The translations under genes and the position numbers were made by a program. A stretch of 64,000 bases of DNA from Paenibacillus sp. FSL R5-0766 (GTDB lineage Bacteria > Bacillota > Bacilli > Paenibacillales > Paenibacillaceae), in assembly GCF_037971845.1 (NCBI RefSeq), contig NZ_CP150227.1:1178001-1242000 (forward strand), given 5' to 3'. The notes under the pieces were generated by a model. That model was not told where the DNA came from and did not search any database. It saw only the letters and a program-made list of their open reading frames with translations. Shown here piece after piece: positions 35,298-44,400 of this stretch (within the stretch, counting starts at the first letter, position 1; each line of letters begins with the position of its first letter).

Positions 35298-37061
35298 CTA
35301 TTCTGCGCGTACTTTAAAGAATGAGATCAGTTCTTGCAGTTGCTCGGATACAACCGATAGCTCATCGGAGGCACTCACAATGGCTGCCATGGAGGCTTCC
35401 TGCTCATCAATTGACTGCTCAATTTGTTTACTGCTGCTTGCTGCCTTGCTGACATTGGCAGAGAGTTCATCGGCCGTGGCAGACATTTCCTGTGTGCTTG
35501 CCGAGATTTCTTCAGTAGAACTGGAGATATCCTGAATCTGGTTTGCAACTTTATTCGTAGCATTCAGAATATTCTCGAAGAATACACCAGTCTCTTGGGT
35601 AACTTCCAAGCCTTTGGTAACTTCCTTGGAACCCAACTGCATCGCTTCGGAAGACTGCATGATATCCCGTTGAATTTCTTCAATTAACTGTCGAATTTGC
35701 TTCGCTGATTCCTGCGATTGCTCTGCCAGGTTACGTACCTCACCTGCAACCACCGCAAAACCTCTTCCTTCTTCACCTGCGCGGGCTGCCTCGATTGAAG
35801 CGTTAAGTGCAAGCAAGTTGGTTTGTCCGGCAATTTCCGTAATCACGTTAACAATGTTGCTAATCTGGTTCGAGTTATTTTCCAAAGACTGAATCGAGTT
35901 TGACGTATTTTGCACCGCACCGGAGATCAGGCGCATCTGTTCAATAACTTGTTGCATCACCACATTACCTGTGCTGGAGCGCTGCTCCATGCTGAGTGCT
36001 TCATCTGCCACATCGGCTGAGCTGCTGGCGATCGTCTGCACTACCGTGGACATCTCTGTCATGGCACGTGCGTTCTCCACAGTGGCTTTGTCTTGTGACA
36101 CCAGTCCAGTAGATATTTCTCGAATATTGGTGCTGATGGATTGAATGTTCACATTATTTTTCTCGGAAATGCCCAGTAGTTGTTTGGAAGATTCCGAGAG
36201 GTGATGCGAAGTATTCTGTACTTTATAGATGGTTGTATTGAATCGATGGATCATCGCATTGAACTTCTCGTTGATGATACCCAGATCATCTCGTCCGGTA
36301 TCGATGGTTACGTCCAGATTACCCGTGCTGACTTCTTCGATACCTTTCATCAGATTGCGGATCGGAAGCAACGTTCTTTTCAGCAAAATGAATTGTAACA
36401 CCATGAACAGGATCAGGAAACCGATCAGGAACATCAAACCGTACGTAAGCAGTTTGTTCAGGCCTTTTGGAACGGCACTTGCATCTACATCGAAGTAAAG
36501 AGCAGCGTACATGGAGCCATCTGCGTTATTAATCGGATAGATCAGAGTGGTCCAGGTTCCGTACTCATCCGTGTAGAAATCACTGAAGGCAGGCTTTCCG
36601 TCCTTTTTCATCTGTTCCAGCACTACGACGTTATTCTGAGGCAGCGGGTACATGGCACCTGCGGGCAGATTACCTTCCTCGAATGGTTCCAACAGGTTGG
36701 TTGGAATCGCGATGATGGACGTTCCGTTTCCTTCCTCAAGTTCTGAACCAAAAATGTATGCTTGCGCGATGTTTGGATAGAATTCATGGATGGAATCAAG
36801 ATAAGCTTTCATTTCCAGCTGTACAGGACCGGAGTAGCTTTTTTCCTTAGCCGCTTCTGCCACTTTGGCAGTGTCGAGATCGTCATACCATTTCTGGGTG
36901 ATGACGGTAGCTTGGTCGTGCAACTGTTCAACCAAGATATTTTTTTGCAATTGATACGCGGCAGTAATCAGGATTACACCGATCAACATGATGCTGCCGA
37001 ATGAAATCACCAAATTTTTGATGAAGAAAGGCATGGTACTCCAGCGAAGCTTATTAAACAA
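35298..37061 (-). CDS. Methyl-accepting chemotaxis protein
   Basis: 587 residues starting at TTG 37061, preceded by AAGGAG at nine bases. Helix one ([20 protein letters not shown]) is followed by an extracytoplasmic Cache-like sensor of about 160 residues ([26 protein letters not shown]) and helix two ([24 protein letters not shown]). HAMP ([23 protein letters not shown]) and a long helical signalling domain complete it. The signalling domain has the hairpin tip [43 protein letters not shown], which contacts CheA and CheW. Ligand unknown. It is monocistronic. Confidence 0.94.
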   Translation of the reverse strand: MFNKLRWSTMPFFIKNLVISFGSIMLIGVILITAAYQLQKNILVEQLHDQATVITQKWYDDLDTAKVAEAAKEKSYSGPVQLEMKAYLDSIHEFYPNIAQAYIFGSELEEGNGTSIIAIPTNLLEPFEEGNLPAGAMYPLPQNNVVVLEQMKKDGKPAFSDFYTDEYGTWTTLIYPINNADGSMYAALYFDVDASAVPKGLNKLLTYGLMFLIGFLILFMVLQFILLKRTLLPIRNLMKGIEEVSTGNLDVTIDTGRDDLGIINEKFNAMIHRFNTTIYKVQNTSHHLSESSKQLLGISEKNNVNIQSISTNIREISTGLVSQDKATVENARAMTEMSTVVQTIASSSADVADEALSMEQRSSTGNVVMQQVIEQMRLISGAVQNTSNSIQSLENNSNQISNIVNVITEIAGQTNLLALNASIEAARAGEEGRGFAVVAGEVRNLAEQSQESAKQIRQLIEEIQRDIMQSSEAMQLGSKEVTKGLEVTQETGVFFENILNATNKVANQIQDISSSTEEISASTQEMSATADELSANVSKAASSSKQIEQSIDEQEASMAAIVSASDELSVVSEQLQELISFFKVRAE

Positions 37062-37451
37062 GATGATTCACTCCTTCTACGATTGTGAAAATGCACTATA
37101 CCTGGATGGGATGCTATACGCTATGTAATCTAATGAATATTTAGTGAAAAATTGTTATCGTGCAACTTCTATAATTCTGATTTTTGCTGTGGTTACGTGA
37201 CATTCTCTCATGCTTCAGTGTGCTTTTTGCATTGTTCCATGTTCTACTTCACTTATAGGACCCCCAGGTAAGTTACTTCGTAGATTATATCGTTATAAAG
37301 TCATATTAATATTAGCTTTTAGAGCAAAAATGGTTCTAAGGTACTGGTTCTGTGGGCGTGTTTTTCGTTTTAGATCTTTATTATTACGTTTGTTAATGCA
37401 AGGTTCTAGCGAGGTCCCCATTCGTATGGGGCCTTTTGGGCTTGTTTGTCA
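37062..37451. other. Intergenic region upstream of the transporter operon
   Basis: Divergent upstream region of the chemotaxis receptor and the tautomerase/permease operon. GGTCCCCAT-TCGT-ATGGGGCC followed by TTTT at 37414-37438 looks like a rho-independent terminator for an unrecognised short transcript. No gene was supported between 37200 and 37410. Confidence 0.4.
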
Positions 37452-37540
37452 TGACCTAAAGAAAACACAAGTGAACGAAAAGACAGTCCATTGTTCCCCT
37501 TTCGCAGGAACGCTAAGATGAAGTTGTTAAAGCGTTTACA
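37452..37540 (+). promoter_or_regulatory. Promoter of the tautomerase/permease operon with upstream element and cre site
   Basis: TGACCTAAAGAAAAC (37452-37466), then a -35 TTGTTC (37491-37496), a 17-base spacer and -10 TAAGAT (37514-37519). A cre-like TTAAAGCGTTTACA (37527-37540, one mismatch to consensus) sits on the predicted start. The same three parts occur with the same spacing at 47620-47707, upstream of the sugar-binding-protein gene. Confidence 0.65.
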
Positions 37541-37567
37541 TCACGTAATGAAGGGAGCTTAAATCGG

Positions 37568-37777
37568 ATGCCAGAAATTACGATCAGGCTGTATGAAGGC
37601 AGGACGGATGAGCAAAAGCAGGAGATAGTGGAGGTGTTCACACGCGAGCTCTCGCGTATTATCGACCGTGAGCCGGATTACATTTCTATCGAATTCAATG
37701 AAATTCCATGGGACGAGAACGTTCCTGATAACTTGAGAAGCACGCAATCACAGAAGCAGGGAGGAGAGAAGACGTGA
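37568..37777 (+). CDS. 4-oxalocrotonate-tautomerase-family protein
   Basis: 69-residue protein with the catalytic N-terminal proline exposed after methionine removal (MPEITIRLYEGRTDEQKQEIVEVFTRELSRI). The family fold is beta-alpha-beta and it forms homohexamers. Members interconvert keto and enol forms of small acids. It lies first in the operon, overlapping the permease start by four bases. This is an odd partner for a sugar importer unless it acts on unsaturated uronate products of the locus's lyases; that link is inference. Confidence 0.75.
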   Translation: MPEITIRLYEGRTDEQKQEIVEVFTRELSRIIDREPDYISIEFNEIPWDENVPDNLRSTQSQKQGGEKT

Positions 37778-38751
37778 AGCCGGCAGATATCGTGCCACCA
37801 AGCCGGGGTGCAACCGGACTTCACTCGTCTGGTATAGGCGCTCGGCTGGGAGATGCGGGACGTTATCTGTGGCGATACCGGATATTATATCTGCTTTCCT
37901 TACCGGGTATCCTGTATTTTTTCCTCTTCAAATATGTGCCTTTATTCGGTTCAGTCATTGCTTTTCAGAACTACAACATTTTCAAAGGCATCACCGGAAG
38001 TGATTGGGTAGGTCTGGAGCATTTCCAGAAGATGTTCAGCCATTATGATTTTTTAAGAATTCTCAATAACACACTTCTGCTTGGACTATATGATCTGGTG
38101 ATTGCATTCCCGGTCCCGATCTTACTGGCGATTCTGTTGAATGAAGTACGGATGATTGTGTTTAAGCGTTTGCTGCAAACGATTGTTTACATGCCTCACT
38201 TTCTGTCCTGGGTTGTCATTAGCGGGATTTTCATGGGTATTTTCTCAATGGATGCCGGAGTGGTGAACAAGGCACTTGGATTTCTGGGCATGCAGCCGGT
38301 CTACTTTCTAGGGGAAGACTCGTATATTCGTTCCATTCTGATCGGTTCCGGGATCTGGCGTGACTCCGGGTACGGCACGATTATTTTCCTGGCTGCCATT
38401 GCGGGCATCAATCCCGATCTGTATGAGGCGGCAGAGGTGGATGGAGCTGGACGTTTGAAGCAAATATGGTCGATTACTCTGCCATCCTTGCTGCCAACGA
38501 TTATGATTTTGTTGCTGCTGCACATCGGGAAGTTCCTTGATCTGGGCTTTGAGCGTGTATTTGTATTCCTGAATCCGCTCAATCTGGAATCTGGCGAGAT
38601 TCTCGATACGTACATCTACAAAGCCGGGCTTCTCTCACAGCAATACAGCTATACAACAGCCATCGGGTTGTTCAAGTCGGTGGTAGGCTTGATGCTTATT
38701 CTACTCGGTAACTTCTTTAGCAAAAAAACAACCGGCGAAAGCCTGTATTAG
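37774..38751 (+). CDS. Carbohydrate ABC transporter permease (LplB/YtcP-partner type)
   Basis: 325 residues from GTG 37774, preceded by GGGAGGAGAGAAGAC. After a polar N-terminus it has LYLLSLPGILYFFLFKYVPLFGSVIAFQNYNIFKGI, typical of LplB-type permeases, and the docking loop EAAEVDGAGRLKQIWSITLPSLLP. About six hydrophobic helices. It pairs with the next permease; the binding protein is probably the one encoded at 47754, because both units share a promoter architecture. No dedicated ATPase is in the operon, as usual for this class, which uses a shared MsmX-type ATPase. Confidence 0.92.
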   Translation: MKPADIVPPSRGATGLHSSGIGARLGDAGRYLWRYRILYLLSLPGILYFFLFKYVPLFGSVIAFQNYNIFKGITGSDWVGLEHFQKMFSHYDFLRILNNTLLLGLYDLVIAFPVPILLAILLNEVRMIVFKRLLQTIVYMPHFLSWVVISGIFMGIFSMDAGVVNKALGFLGMQPVYFLGEDSYIRSILIGSGIWRDSGYGTIIFLAAIAGINPDLYEAAEVDGAGRLKQIWSITLPSLLPTIMILLLLHIGKFLDLGFERVFVFLNPLNLESGEILDTYIYKAGLLSQQYSYTTAIGLFKSVVGLMLILLGNFFSKKTTGESLY

Positions 38752-38763
38752 GAGGCGAGGTGG

Positions 38764-39642
38764 ATGCGTACCCCCAGTGTCCGTTACCGTATATTTCGCA
38801 TTGGAAATCTCGTTTTTCTTACGCTGCTCTCGTTGACGATGATTCTGCCTTTCATTAATGTACTGGCCCAGTCACTTAGCAGCTCGGAAGCGATCATGGG
38901 CGGAAAGGTTAGCTTCTGGCCTGTAGCTTTTACCTGGATCAATTACGAATATGTATTCGGCGATGCTGCCTTCTGGCGGGCCTTTGCGGTATCGGTTGGG
39001 GTAACGTTAGTGGGTACGCTGGTCAATCTCGCCGCAACGGCATCACTCGCGTATCCCGTGTCACGTCCAGAGTACAAGGGGCGATCTCTTGTTGTCATGT
39101 TTGTCCTGGTGACCGTCGTATTCTCGGCGCCGCTCATTCCGAATTTTATCCTGATGAAGGAGCTGCATCTGGTTAACAATCCACTGGTGCTGATTGTGCC
39201 AGGAGCGATTAACGCCTTTAACTTTTTCGTCATGCGTTCGTTCTTCTCACAGCTGCCGGGTGAACTGATCGATGCCGCCCGCATCGATGGCTGTGGGGAG
39301 TTCGGCATCATCTGGCGTATCGTTATTCCATTATCCAAACCGGCTATGGCATCACTCGGCATTTTCTATGCGGTGGGCCACTGGAATGCGTATTCTACCG
39401 CGCTTTATTATCTGAATGATCCCGCCTGGTGGCCGATCCAGGTCACACTCAAGAAGCTGTTTGAGAGTGACGATATTTCCGTCGATCCGGGTTCTGCGGT
39501 CTATAGCACTCTTGCACATACTTCGCCGGAAGGTATCAAAATGGCGACCATTATCATCGCCACCTTGCCAATCATTATCATTTACCCTTTCCTGCAAAAG
39601 CATTTTGTAAAAGGAATCATGGTCGGCTCCGTCAAATCTTAA
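38764..39642 (+). CDS. Carbohydrate ABC transporter permease (LplC/YtcP type)
   Basis: 292 residues, 12 bases after the first permease and preceded by AGGAGGCGAGGTGG. N-terminal LVFLTLLSLTMILPFINVLAQSLSSSEAIMGGKVSFWPVAFTWINYEYV is characteristic of the LplC/YtcP family. The docking loop is DAARIDGCGEFGIIWRIVIPLSKP, and the typical C-terminal IYPFLQKHFVKGIMVGSVKS is present. It forms a heterodimer with the preceding permease for oligosaccharide import. Confidence 0.93.
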   Translation: MRTPSVRYRIFRIGNLVFLTLLSLTMILPFINVLAQSLSSSEAIMGGKVSFWPVAFTWINYEYVFGDAAFWRAFAVSVGVTLVGTLVNLAATASLAYPVSRPEYKGRSLVVMFVLVTVVFSAPLIPNFILMKELHLVNNPLVLIVPGAINAFNFFVMRSFFSQLPGELIDAARIDGCGEFGIIWRIVIPLSKPAMASLGIFYAVGHWNAYSTALYYLNDPAWWPIQVTLKKLFESDDISVDPGSAVYSTLAHTSPEGIKMATIIIATLPIIIIYPFLQKHFVKGIMVGSVKS

Positions 39643-39684
39643 CTACAAGCAGCATACAGATCTGACGGAAACGGGGGAATGGCG

Positions 39685-40722
39685 ATGTTCAGAATCTTGA
39701 TTACGGACGATGAACCGATGATTCGGATGGGTCTGGCGAAGATGATTGAGCAAGCAGGTCTGTTCGATTGTGAGATCCGGCAGGCGGCGCATGGGGAAGA
39801 GGCCCTTCAGGTGGTGAAGGACTTTCGACCACACATCCTGTTCACGGATATTCGCATGCCAACGATGGATGGCATTGAGTTGTGCCGACGTTTATCCGAG
39901 CAAGGCAGTACGATGCGCATTATTGTAGTCTCCGGTTATTCAGACTTTGAATATGCAAGAGCCTGTATGGATTATGGGGTAAAACGATATCTGCTCAAGC
40001 CAGTGGGACGACAGGAGCTTCATGAACTGCTGCTCAAATTGCTGGCATCCGAAGAGGATAAACCTAAGGTATCCCTTGTACCCGTGAGGGAGCTGAATGA
40101 TTGGGCCATGCGTCTGGAAGAGGCTATATGGGAGTTAAGGCAATCCGATGTGACGGAGCTGCTCGCAGCATGGTCTGGTCGTTATCCGGCATATGCCCTG
40201 ATGCCTGAGCAGACAGCGGAGCTTTTTCAGGAATTGCTGGAATTGATTGTGGCCCGCATGAACGCCCGTGGCAACGGAACGATGAGTACGTCCAGTAAGA
40301 TAATTGTAAGCGCTTCCTCAGAAGAGTGCTTCGAGGCTCTGGGCAACGAGATCCACACGTTAATGAAGACGATCAAGGAAAAGCGCAGTGGCAAGCGCAA
40401 GCATCCAGTGGAAGAAGCAAAAGCCTATCTGGAGAAGCACTTGCGCCGTGAAGTTTCACTGGACGAGATTGCTGCCAAGTTGGGCCTGAACCCGTCCTAC
40501 TTCAGCCAGCTGTTTAAACAGACGACCGGTCAGACCTTTATCCAATACCGGATACGCAGCAAAATGGAACTGGCCAAACGCATGCTGGAACAGCCGGGCA
40601 ACCGGATTACGGATATATCCTACGAAGTGGGGTATGCGGATCATCCCCATTTTACGAAGACATTCAAGAAAATTACCGGACTGACCCCGTCCGAATATCG
40701 CAGTAAGTTGGGCATTGAATGA
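39685..40722 (+). CDS. YesN-type response regulator with AraC DNA-binding domain
   Basis: About 345 residues; ATG 39685 is seven bases after GGGGG, and ATG 39679 in the same frame is too close to it. The receiver domain has ILITDDEPMIR, the phosphoacceptor in HILFTDIRMPTMDG and the lysine in RYLLKPVGR. A linker of about 110 residues leads to a C-terminal AraC helix-turn-helix pair (AKAYLEKHLRREVSLDEIAAKLGLNPSYFSQLFKQTTGQTFIQYR...). It overlaps the kinase start. It is the likely activator of the two promoters that carry TGACCTAAAGAAAAC. Confidence 0.92.
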   Translation: MFRILITDDEPMIRMGLAKMIEQAGLFDCEIRQAAHGEEALQVVKDFRPHILFTDIRMPTMDGIELCRRLSEQGSTMRIIVVSGYSDFEYARACMDYGVKRYLLKPVGRQELHELLLKLLASEEDKPKVSLVPVRELNDWAMRLEEAIWELRQSDVTELLAAWSGRYPAYALMPEQTAELFQELLELIVARMNARGNGTMSTSSKIIVSASSEECFEALGNEIHTLMKTIKEKRSGKRKHPVEEAKAYLEKHLRREVSLDEIAAKLGLNPSYFSQLFKQTTGQTFIQYRIRSKMELAKRMLEQPGNRITDISYEVGYADHPHFTKTFKKITGLTPSEYRSKLGIE

Positions 40723-42557
40723 TGAAGCGCAGCCTGTCGATCCGCCTGTTCTTTCATTTTGCCATCGTAATTACGTTGTCCCTGTCTGCCATTGGCTTGT
40801 TTACCTATACCTATGCCTCGACTGAGATGAACGATCAACTGGCGGACAACATCGCCCAAACGATGCGTAACACGGCGTACCAGACCGATCTGTATTTGCA
40901 AAATTATGATCGCGCAACCTACTCCATCCTCTCAAATGGAAGTGTGAAGCACTTCCTCGATATGAGTTCGGAGGATAGTTATGCCTATTACGAGTATAGC
41001 CGCCAGATTAAAAGGAACGTGTTCCCGCCTGTTTTTATGTTATATCCACAGATCAAGTTCCTGTATGTTATCGGGGAGAACGGGCGGGTTGTCATCGATG
41101 ACAACCAGAATTCAGCGGGCATACCCGATATCGATGCTGCACAGCAGTATAAGGAGTTGCTCGCTGCAACCCCTGCGAATGGTGAATCGACTCTGCTCAC
41201 CCGCAGTATTCGCAGTGGACAGAATGCAAACGTCATTACGATTGCGCGCCGGATCAGGGGGGTATCCTCCTATACACCAAACGGAGTGCTGGCGATGGAA
41301 GTGAATGTGCTGGAACTTGACAACATCTGGGGAGAACTCGACCTCGGTCAAGGGGGCTATCAGTATGTGATGGATCAGAACGGAAATGTCATCTACACTC
41401 CTGGGGACGAGGAGGCGCAGACCGTGATGTCGTCCAGCACCGTGGACAGACTTATGCACATGGAGGCAGGGTCACTGGAACAGAACACGGATGGCACCAA
41501 ACGGCTGTTTATATCGGAGCTGTCTGCCTATTCGGGCTGGCGGTTTGTTGCTTCCGTGCCGCTGTCGGAGCTTCAAAGGCCGATTGCAACGATCCGCTCA
41601 GCTACATTATGGGTTGGTGCAGGGACCTTGCTCGCTGCGCTTGTGGTGGCCTATCGGATCGGAGCATCTCAAGTAGAACCCATTCGTGTGCTGATGAACG
41701 GAATGAGACAGACGGAGAAGGGAATCTGGAACAAGGTGGAGATGAAGGAAAGGCGCGATGAGATCGGAGTGTTGATCCGCAGCTATAATCTGATGGTCAG
41801 CCGTTTGTCGGACATGATTGAGAGTGTATATGAGTCGGAGCTGCGCCGCCAGAAGTCGGAAATTGAGCTACAACAGGAAGCGTTGGAACGACACCGTGCG
41901 GAATTTCAGGCGCTCCAGTTGCAGATCAATCCGCATTTTCTCTACAACACATTGGAGACGATCAAATGTTATGCCGTCGTACAGGATTCCGAAGAAATTA
42001 CGCAGATGGTGGAATCAATGGCTCATATGCTCCGTTATTCCATTCAGACCAATCTGGAGGAAATTACGGTTGCCAATGAGCTGAAGCATGTGCTGGCCTA
42101 CCTTTCCATCATGAAACATCGTATGGATCGGGAGCTTGAAGTTGAGGTCATCATTGCACCGGATCTATTGTTGGAAAAAATGGTTCGTCTCACCCTCCAG
42201 CCCCTGGTGGAAAATGTGCTGCAACATGCGTTTCCACGGGGCATGGAACCGGGTCATTTTATCCGTATCGATGCTCGGCGTCTGGATGATCGATTTCTTG
42301 TCATCGTTCAGGATAATGGTATGGGCATGAGCAAGGCACGTCTGGAGAAACTGCGTCGCCGTCTGGAACTGAACCGTCTGGCAGGTGAAGACACCGATGA
42401 TGTTTATCATCGCGGGGGCATCGGACTTATGAATGTACATCGCCGGATTCAGCTCGTATTTGGAGAGACGTACGGCTTGATGATGGAAAGTGAGGAAGGC
42501 TTGGGAACGACCATTACGATGGCGCTTCCGGCGGACCAGCACAGCAAGCGAATTTAA
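40719..42557 (+). CDS. YesM-type (LytS-class) sensor histidine kinase
   Basis: 612 residues. Helix one (LFFHFAIVITLSLSAIGLFTYTY), a dCache-like extracellular sensor of about 260 residues and helix two (ATLWVGAGTLLAALVVAYRIG) come before HAMP. The His-kinase domain has the phosphohistidine in LQINPHFLYNTLETIKCY, and the ATP-binding domain has PLVENVLQHAF and DNGMGMS. Kinases of this class pair with AraC-type response regulators to sense extracellular saccharides, often together with a binding protein. It is the last gene before the insertion sequence. Confidence 0.92.
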   Translation: MMKRSLSIRLFFHFAIVITLSLSAIGLFTYTYASTEMNDQLADNIAQTMRNTAYQTDLYLQNYDRATYSILSNGSVKHFLDMSSEDSYAYYEYSRQIKRNVFPPVFMLYPQIKFLYVIGENGRVVIDDNQNSAGIPDIDAAQQYKELLAATPANGESTLLTRSIRSGQNANVITIARRIRGVSSYTPNGVLAMEVNVLELDNIWGELDLGQGGYQYVMDQNGNVIYTPGDEEAQTVMSSSTVDRLMHMEAGSLEQNTDGTKRLFISELSAYSGWRFVASVPLSELQRPIATIRSATLWVGAGTLLAALVVAYRIGASQVEPIRVLMNGMRQTEKGIWNKVEMKERRDEIGVLIRSYNLMVSRLSDMIESVYESELRRQKSEIELQQEALERHRAEFQALQLQINPHFLYNTLETIKCYAVVQDSEEITQMVESMAHMLRYSIQTNLEEITVANELKHVLAYLSIMKHRMDRELEVEVIIAPDLLLEKMVRLTLQPLVENVLQHAFPRGMEPGHFIRIDARRLDDRFLVIVQDNGMGMSKARLEKLRRRLELNRLAGEDTDDVYHRGGIGLMNVHRRIQLVFGETYGLMMESEEGLGTTITMALPADQHSKRI

Positions 42558-42604
42558 TGAAACCAATAATAAGGAGCCATTCCTGTAATGAAGTAATTTG
42601 AGCT

Positions 42605-42633
42605 TTGAATGAAAAATGCGCCTCTAGTATACT
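42605..42633 (+). promoter_or_regulatory. Transposase promoter
   Basis: TTGAAT (42605-42610), a 17-base spacer and TATACT (42628-42633). The predicted start, near 42640, lies downstream of the left arm of the RBS-covering hairpin. Confidence 0.6.
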
Positions 42634-42684
42634 GGGAATCGTTGTTCCGGACAAGAACAATACCCACATACGAAAAGAGGCGCA
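42617..42684 (+). promoter_or_regulatory. Hairpin that hides the transposase ribosome-binding site in read-through RNA
   Basis: TGCGCCTCT (42617-42625) is perfectly complementary to AGAGGCGCA (42676-42684), which contains the transposase Shine-Dalgarno. Only transcripts started outside the element contain both arms. Confidence 0.6.
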
Positions 42685-42688
42685 CATA

Positions 42689-43987
42689 ATGAAGTATAAG
42701 ATGAAACAGAAACAGAATCAACGGATTACGCGAATTACGGAAGAAACGCTAGTCATTGGAGCAGACATTGCTAAAAAGATTCACGTAGCTAGAGCGGTAG
42801 ATTTCCGTGGCATTGAATTAGGAAAAGACTGCGTGTTCCACAACGATCAGGAAGGGTTAACGAAGCTAGTAACATGGATGAAAGAACTTCAGGAGGTTCA
42901 TCTGAAAACGGACATTGTTTTCGGAATCGAGCCTACCGGGCACTACTGGTTTCCGCTAGCCGCTTTTCTGCAAGCTCGAGATATCAAGATCGTCATTGTG
43001 AACCCGCATCACGTAAACAAGAGCAAGGAACTTGAGGATAACTCGCCGACGAAGAGTGACTATAAGGATGCCAAAGTCATTGCAGATCTCATTCGAAACG
43101 GGAAGTACTCGGAGCCCAAATTGCCGGCAATGGAATATGCCGAACTACGCATCCTCATGAATTTCCGTGAGAAGGTTATGGTGAGTTTAAACCAAGTCAA
43201 GGCACGTGTGCATAATTGGTTCGACCGCTATTTTCCAGAGTATTTGAGCGTGTTTAAAGATTGGGAAGGCAAAACTTCCTTGATGACCATGCGCCAGTTT
43301 CCGACACCGGAAGAGATCGTCTCTACAGGCGCCAGAGGCGTTCTCGCACACTGGAAAACGGAAGTGAAGCGCGGAGTCGGTATTAAGAGAGCGGAAAAGC
43401 TCTTTGCGACAGCCGGGATATCCATCGGGCTTACCGAAGGGTTACGAGCTGCGAGACTGGAGCTTCTGAGCTTGCTCGACCAGTATGAGCTTTTCTCTAA
43501 ACAGGTGGAAACGACCATGAAACAGGTCATGGACATCTTAAGTGAGATACCGGGAACAACGCAGATGTTGAATATCCCAGGCGTTGGCGCGGTTACCGTT
43601 GCAGGATTTCTGGCTGAGGTTGGCGATTTGAGTCATTACGACCACGGACAACAAATCATCCGATTGGCGGGCTTGAATCTAAAAGAAAATAGTTCTGGTA
43701 AGCGTAAGGGTAAAACTGGCATTACCAAGCGTGGACGATCTCGACTAAGAGCTCTATTGTTCCGTTGCGTCATGCCAATGGTAGCTAAGAATGAGGAGTT
43801 CAAGGCCCTTCACAAGTATTTCACAACACGAAGTCAAAATCCGCTGAAGAAAAAACAGTCGCTAATCGCGCTCTGCGGCAAACTGATACGCGTCCTGCAC
43901 ACGCTGGGGACGAAGGAAATAGAGTACAACGCAAACGAAGTTCTTGGTCCTGTACGACAAGCGCAGTTACAACAGATTGCAGCTTAG
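42689..43987 (+). CDS. IS110-family transposase (DEDD recombinase)
   Basis: 432 residues from ATG 42689; the frame from 42605 would run through the promoter. The N-terminal RuvC-like DEDD domain has VIGADIAKKIHVA (Asp), IEPTGHYWF (Glu) and SDYKDAKVIADL (two Asp). The middle is helical. The C-terminal Transposase_20 domain has IPGVGAVTVAGFLAEVGD, and SSGKRKGKTGITKRGRSRLR contains the presumed catalytic serine region. The frame looks intact, so the element may be active. Enzymes of this family are guided by an element-encoded structured RNA. Confidence 0.93.
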   Translation: MKYKMKQKQNQRITRITEETLVIGADIAKKIHVARAVDFRGIELGKDCVFHNDQEGLTKLVTWMKELQEVHLKTDIVFGIEPTGHYWFPLAAFLQARDIKIVIVNPHHVNKSKELEDNSPTKSDYKDAKVIADLIRNGKYSEPKLPAMEYAELRILMNFREKVMVSLNQVKARVHNWFDRYFPEYLSVFKDWEGKTSLMTMRQFPTPEEIVSTGARGVLAHWKTEVKRGVGIKRAEKLFATAGISIGLTEGLRAARLELLSLLDQYELFSKQVETTMKQVMDILSEIPGTTQMLNIPGVGAVTVAGFLAEVGDLSHYDHGQQIIRLAGLNLKENSSGKRKGKTGITKRGRSRLRALLFRCVMPMVAKNEEFKALHKYFTTRSQNPLKKKQSLIALCGKLIRVLHTLGTKEIEYNANEVLGPVRQAQLQQIAA

Positions 43988-44274
43988 TTCAAAGAATCAA
44001 TAGCCTGAAATCTCGACTCGTTCACAGATGTATAACGAGACAATTGAAGCACCGGAGAAGCCGAAGAATACCATTCCATAAGGGCAACGACCCCGTTTAG
44101 GAGCAAGAATCGGCCTCCACCCCTTGGCAGGTAGAACGAAGGAATGTAAGGGCAATGACCCCGCGTGACATGGGAGGGTGAACCCCGAGGGAGATGTGGA
44201 GATCCACTGTGCGATCATAAGTATGACCACAGTTTGGATAAAAAATGGAGTCCAAGCTCTGTTCCCGTCACCGG
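43988..44274 (+). ncRNA. Candidate guide (seek/bridge) RNA region of the insertion sequence
   Basis: About 290 non-coding bases between the transposase stop and the right subterminal repeat. A 16-base unit AAGGGCAAcGACCCCG occurs twice (44080-44095 and 44148-44163) with one difference, preceded by ATTCC in one copy and GGAAT in the other, so the two can pair or form similar stem-loops. GGG/CCC complementarity within each copy suggests two hairpins with loops. Location and structure suit an IS1111-type guide RNA; loop-to-target matching was not tested. Confidence 0.5.
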
Positions 44275-44400
44275 TCATTACAGCAAAATCTGGTTCTGAA
44301 CCAATATTCTCCCATCAAGCCAAGATGTCGAAGTTGTAAATCTACGAATGGACGAGAAAACAGGCGAAAACATTACTTTATAGTGGGAGGAAGATAAAAC

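Larger units (their letters stand above)
42583..44283 (+). mobile_element. IS110-superfamily (IS1111-like) insertion sequence
   Basis: Inferred element of about 1.7 kb inserted in the polysaccharide locus. Subterminal inverted repeats CTGTAATGA (42583-42591) and TCATTACAG (44275-44283) bound it; the true ends may lie a few bases outside. The left non-coding part is short and the right non-coding part, after the transposase, is about 290 bases. The long right tail is the IS1111-group layout, where a guide (seek/bridge) RNA is encoded downstream of the transposase. No target-site duplication is expected for this class and none was seen. Confidence 0.75.

Noticed and set aside
37200..37440. Possible riboswitch or small RNA before the tautomerase operon
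   Set aside because: Apart from one terminator-like hairpin (37414-37438), no conserved riboswitch core could be recognised, and the promoter of the operon lies downstream of it.
44290..44395. Frame with a CRSCKST zinc-finger-like segment to the right of the insertion sequence
   Set aside because: It is short, without a start, and ends just before the SDR ribosome-binding site. The similarity to a transposase zinc ribbon is too weak to call.
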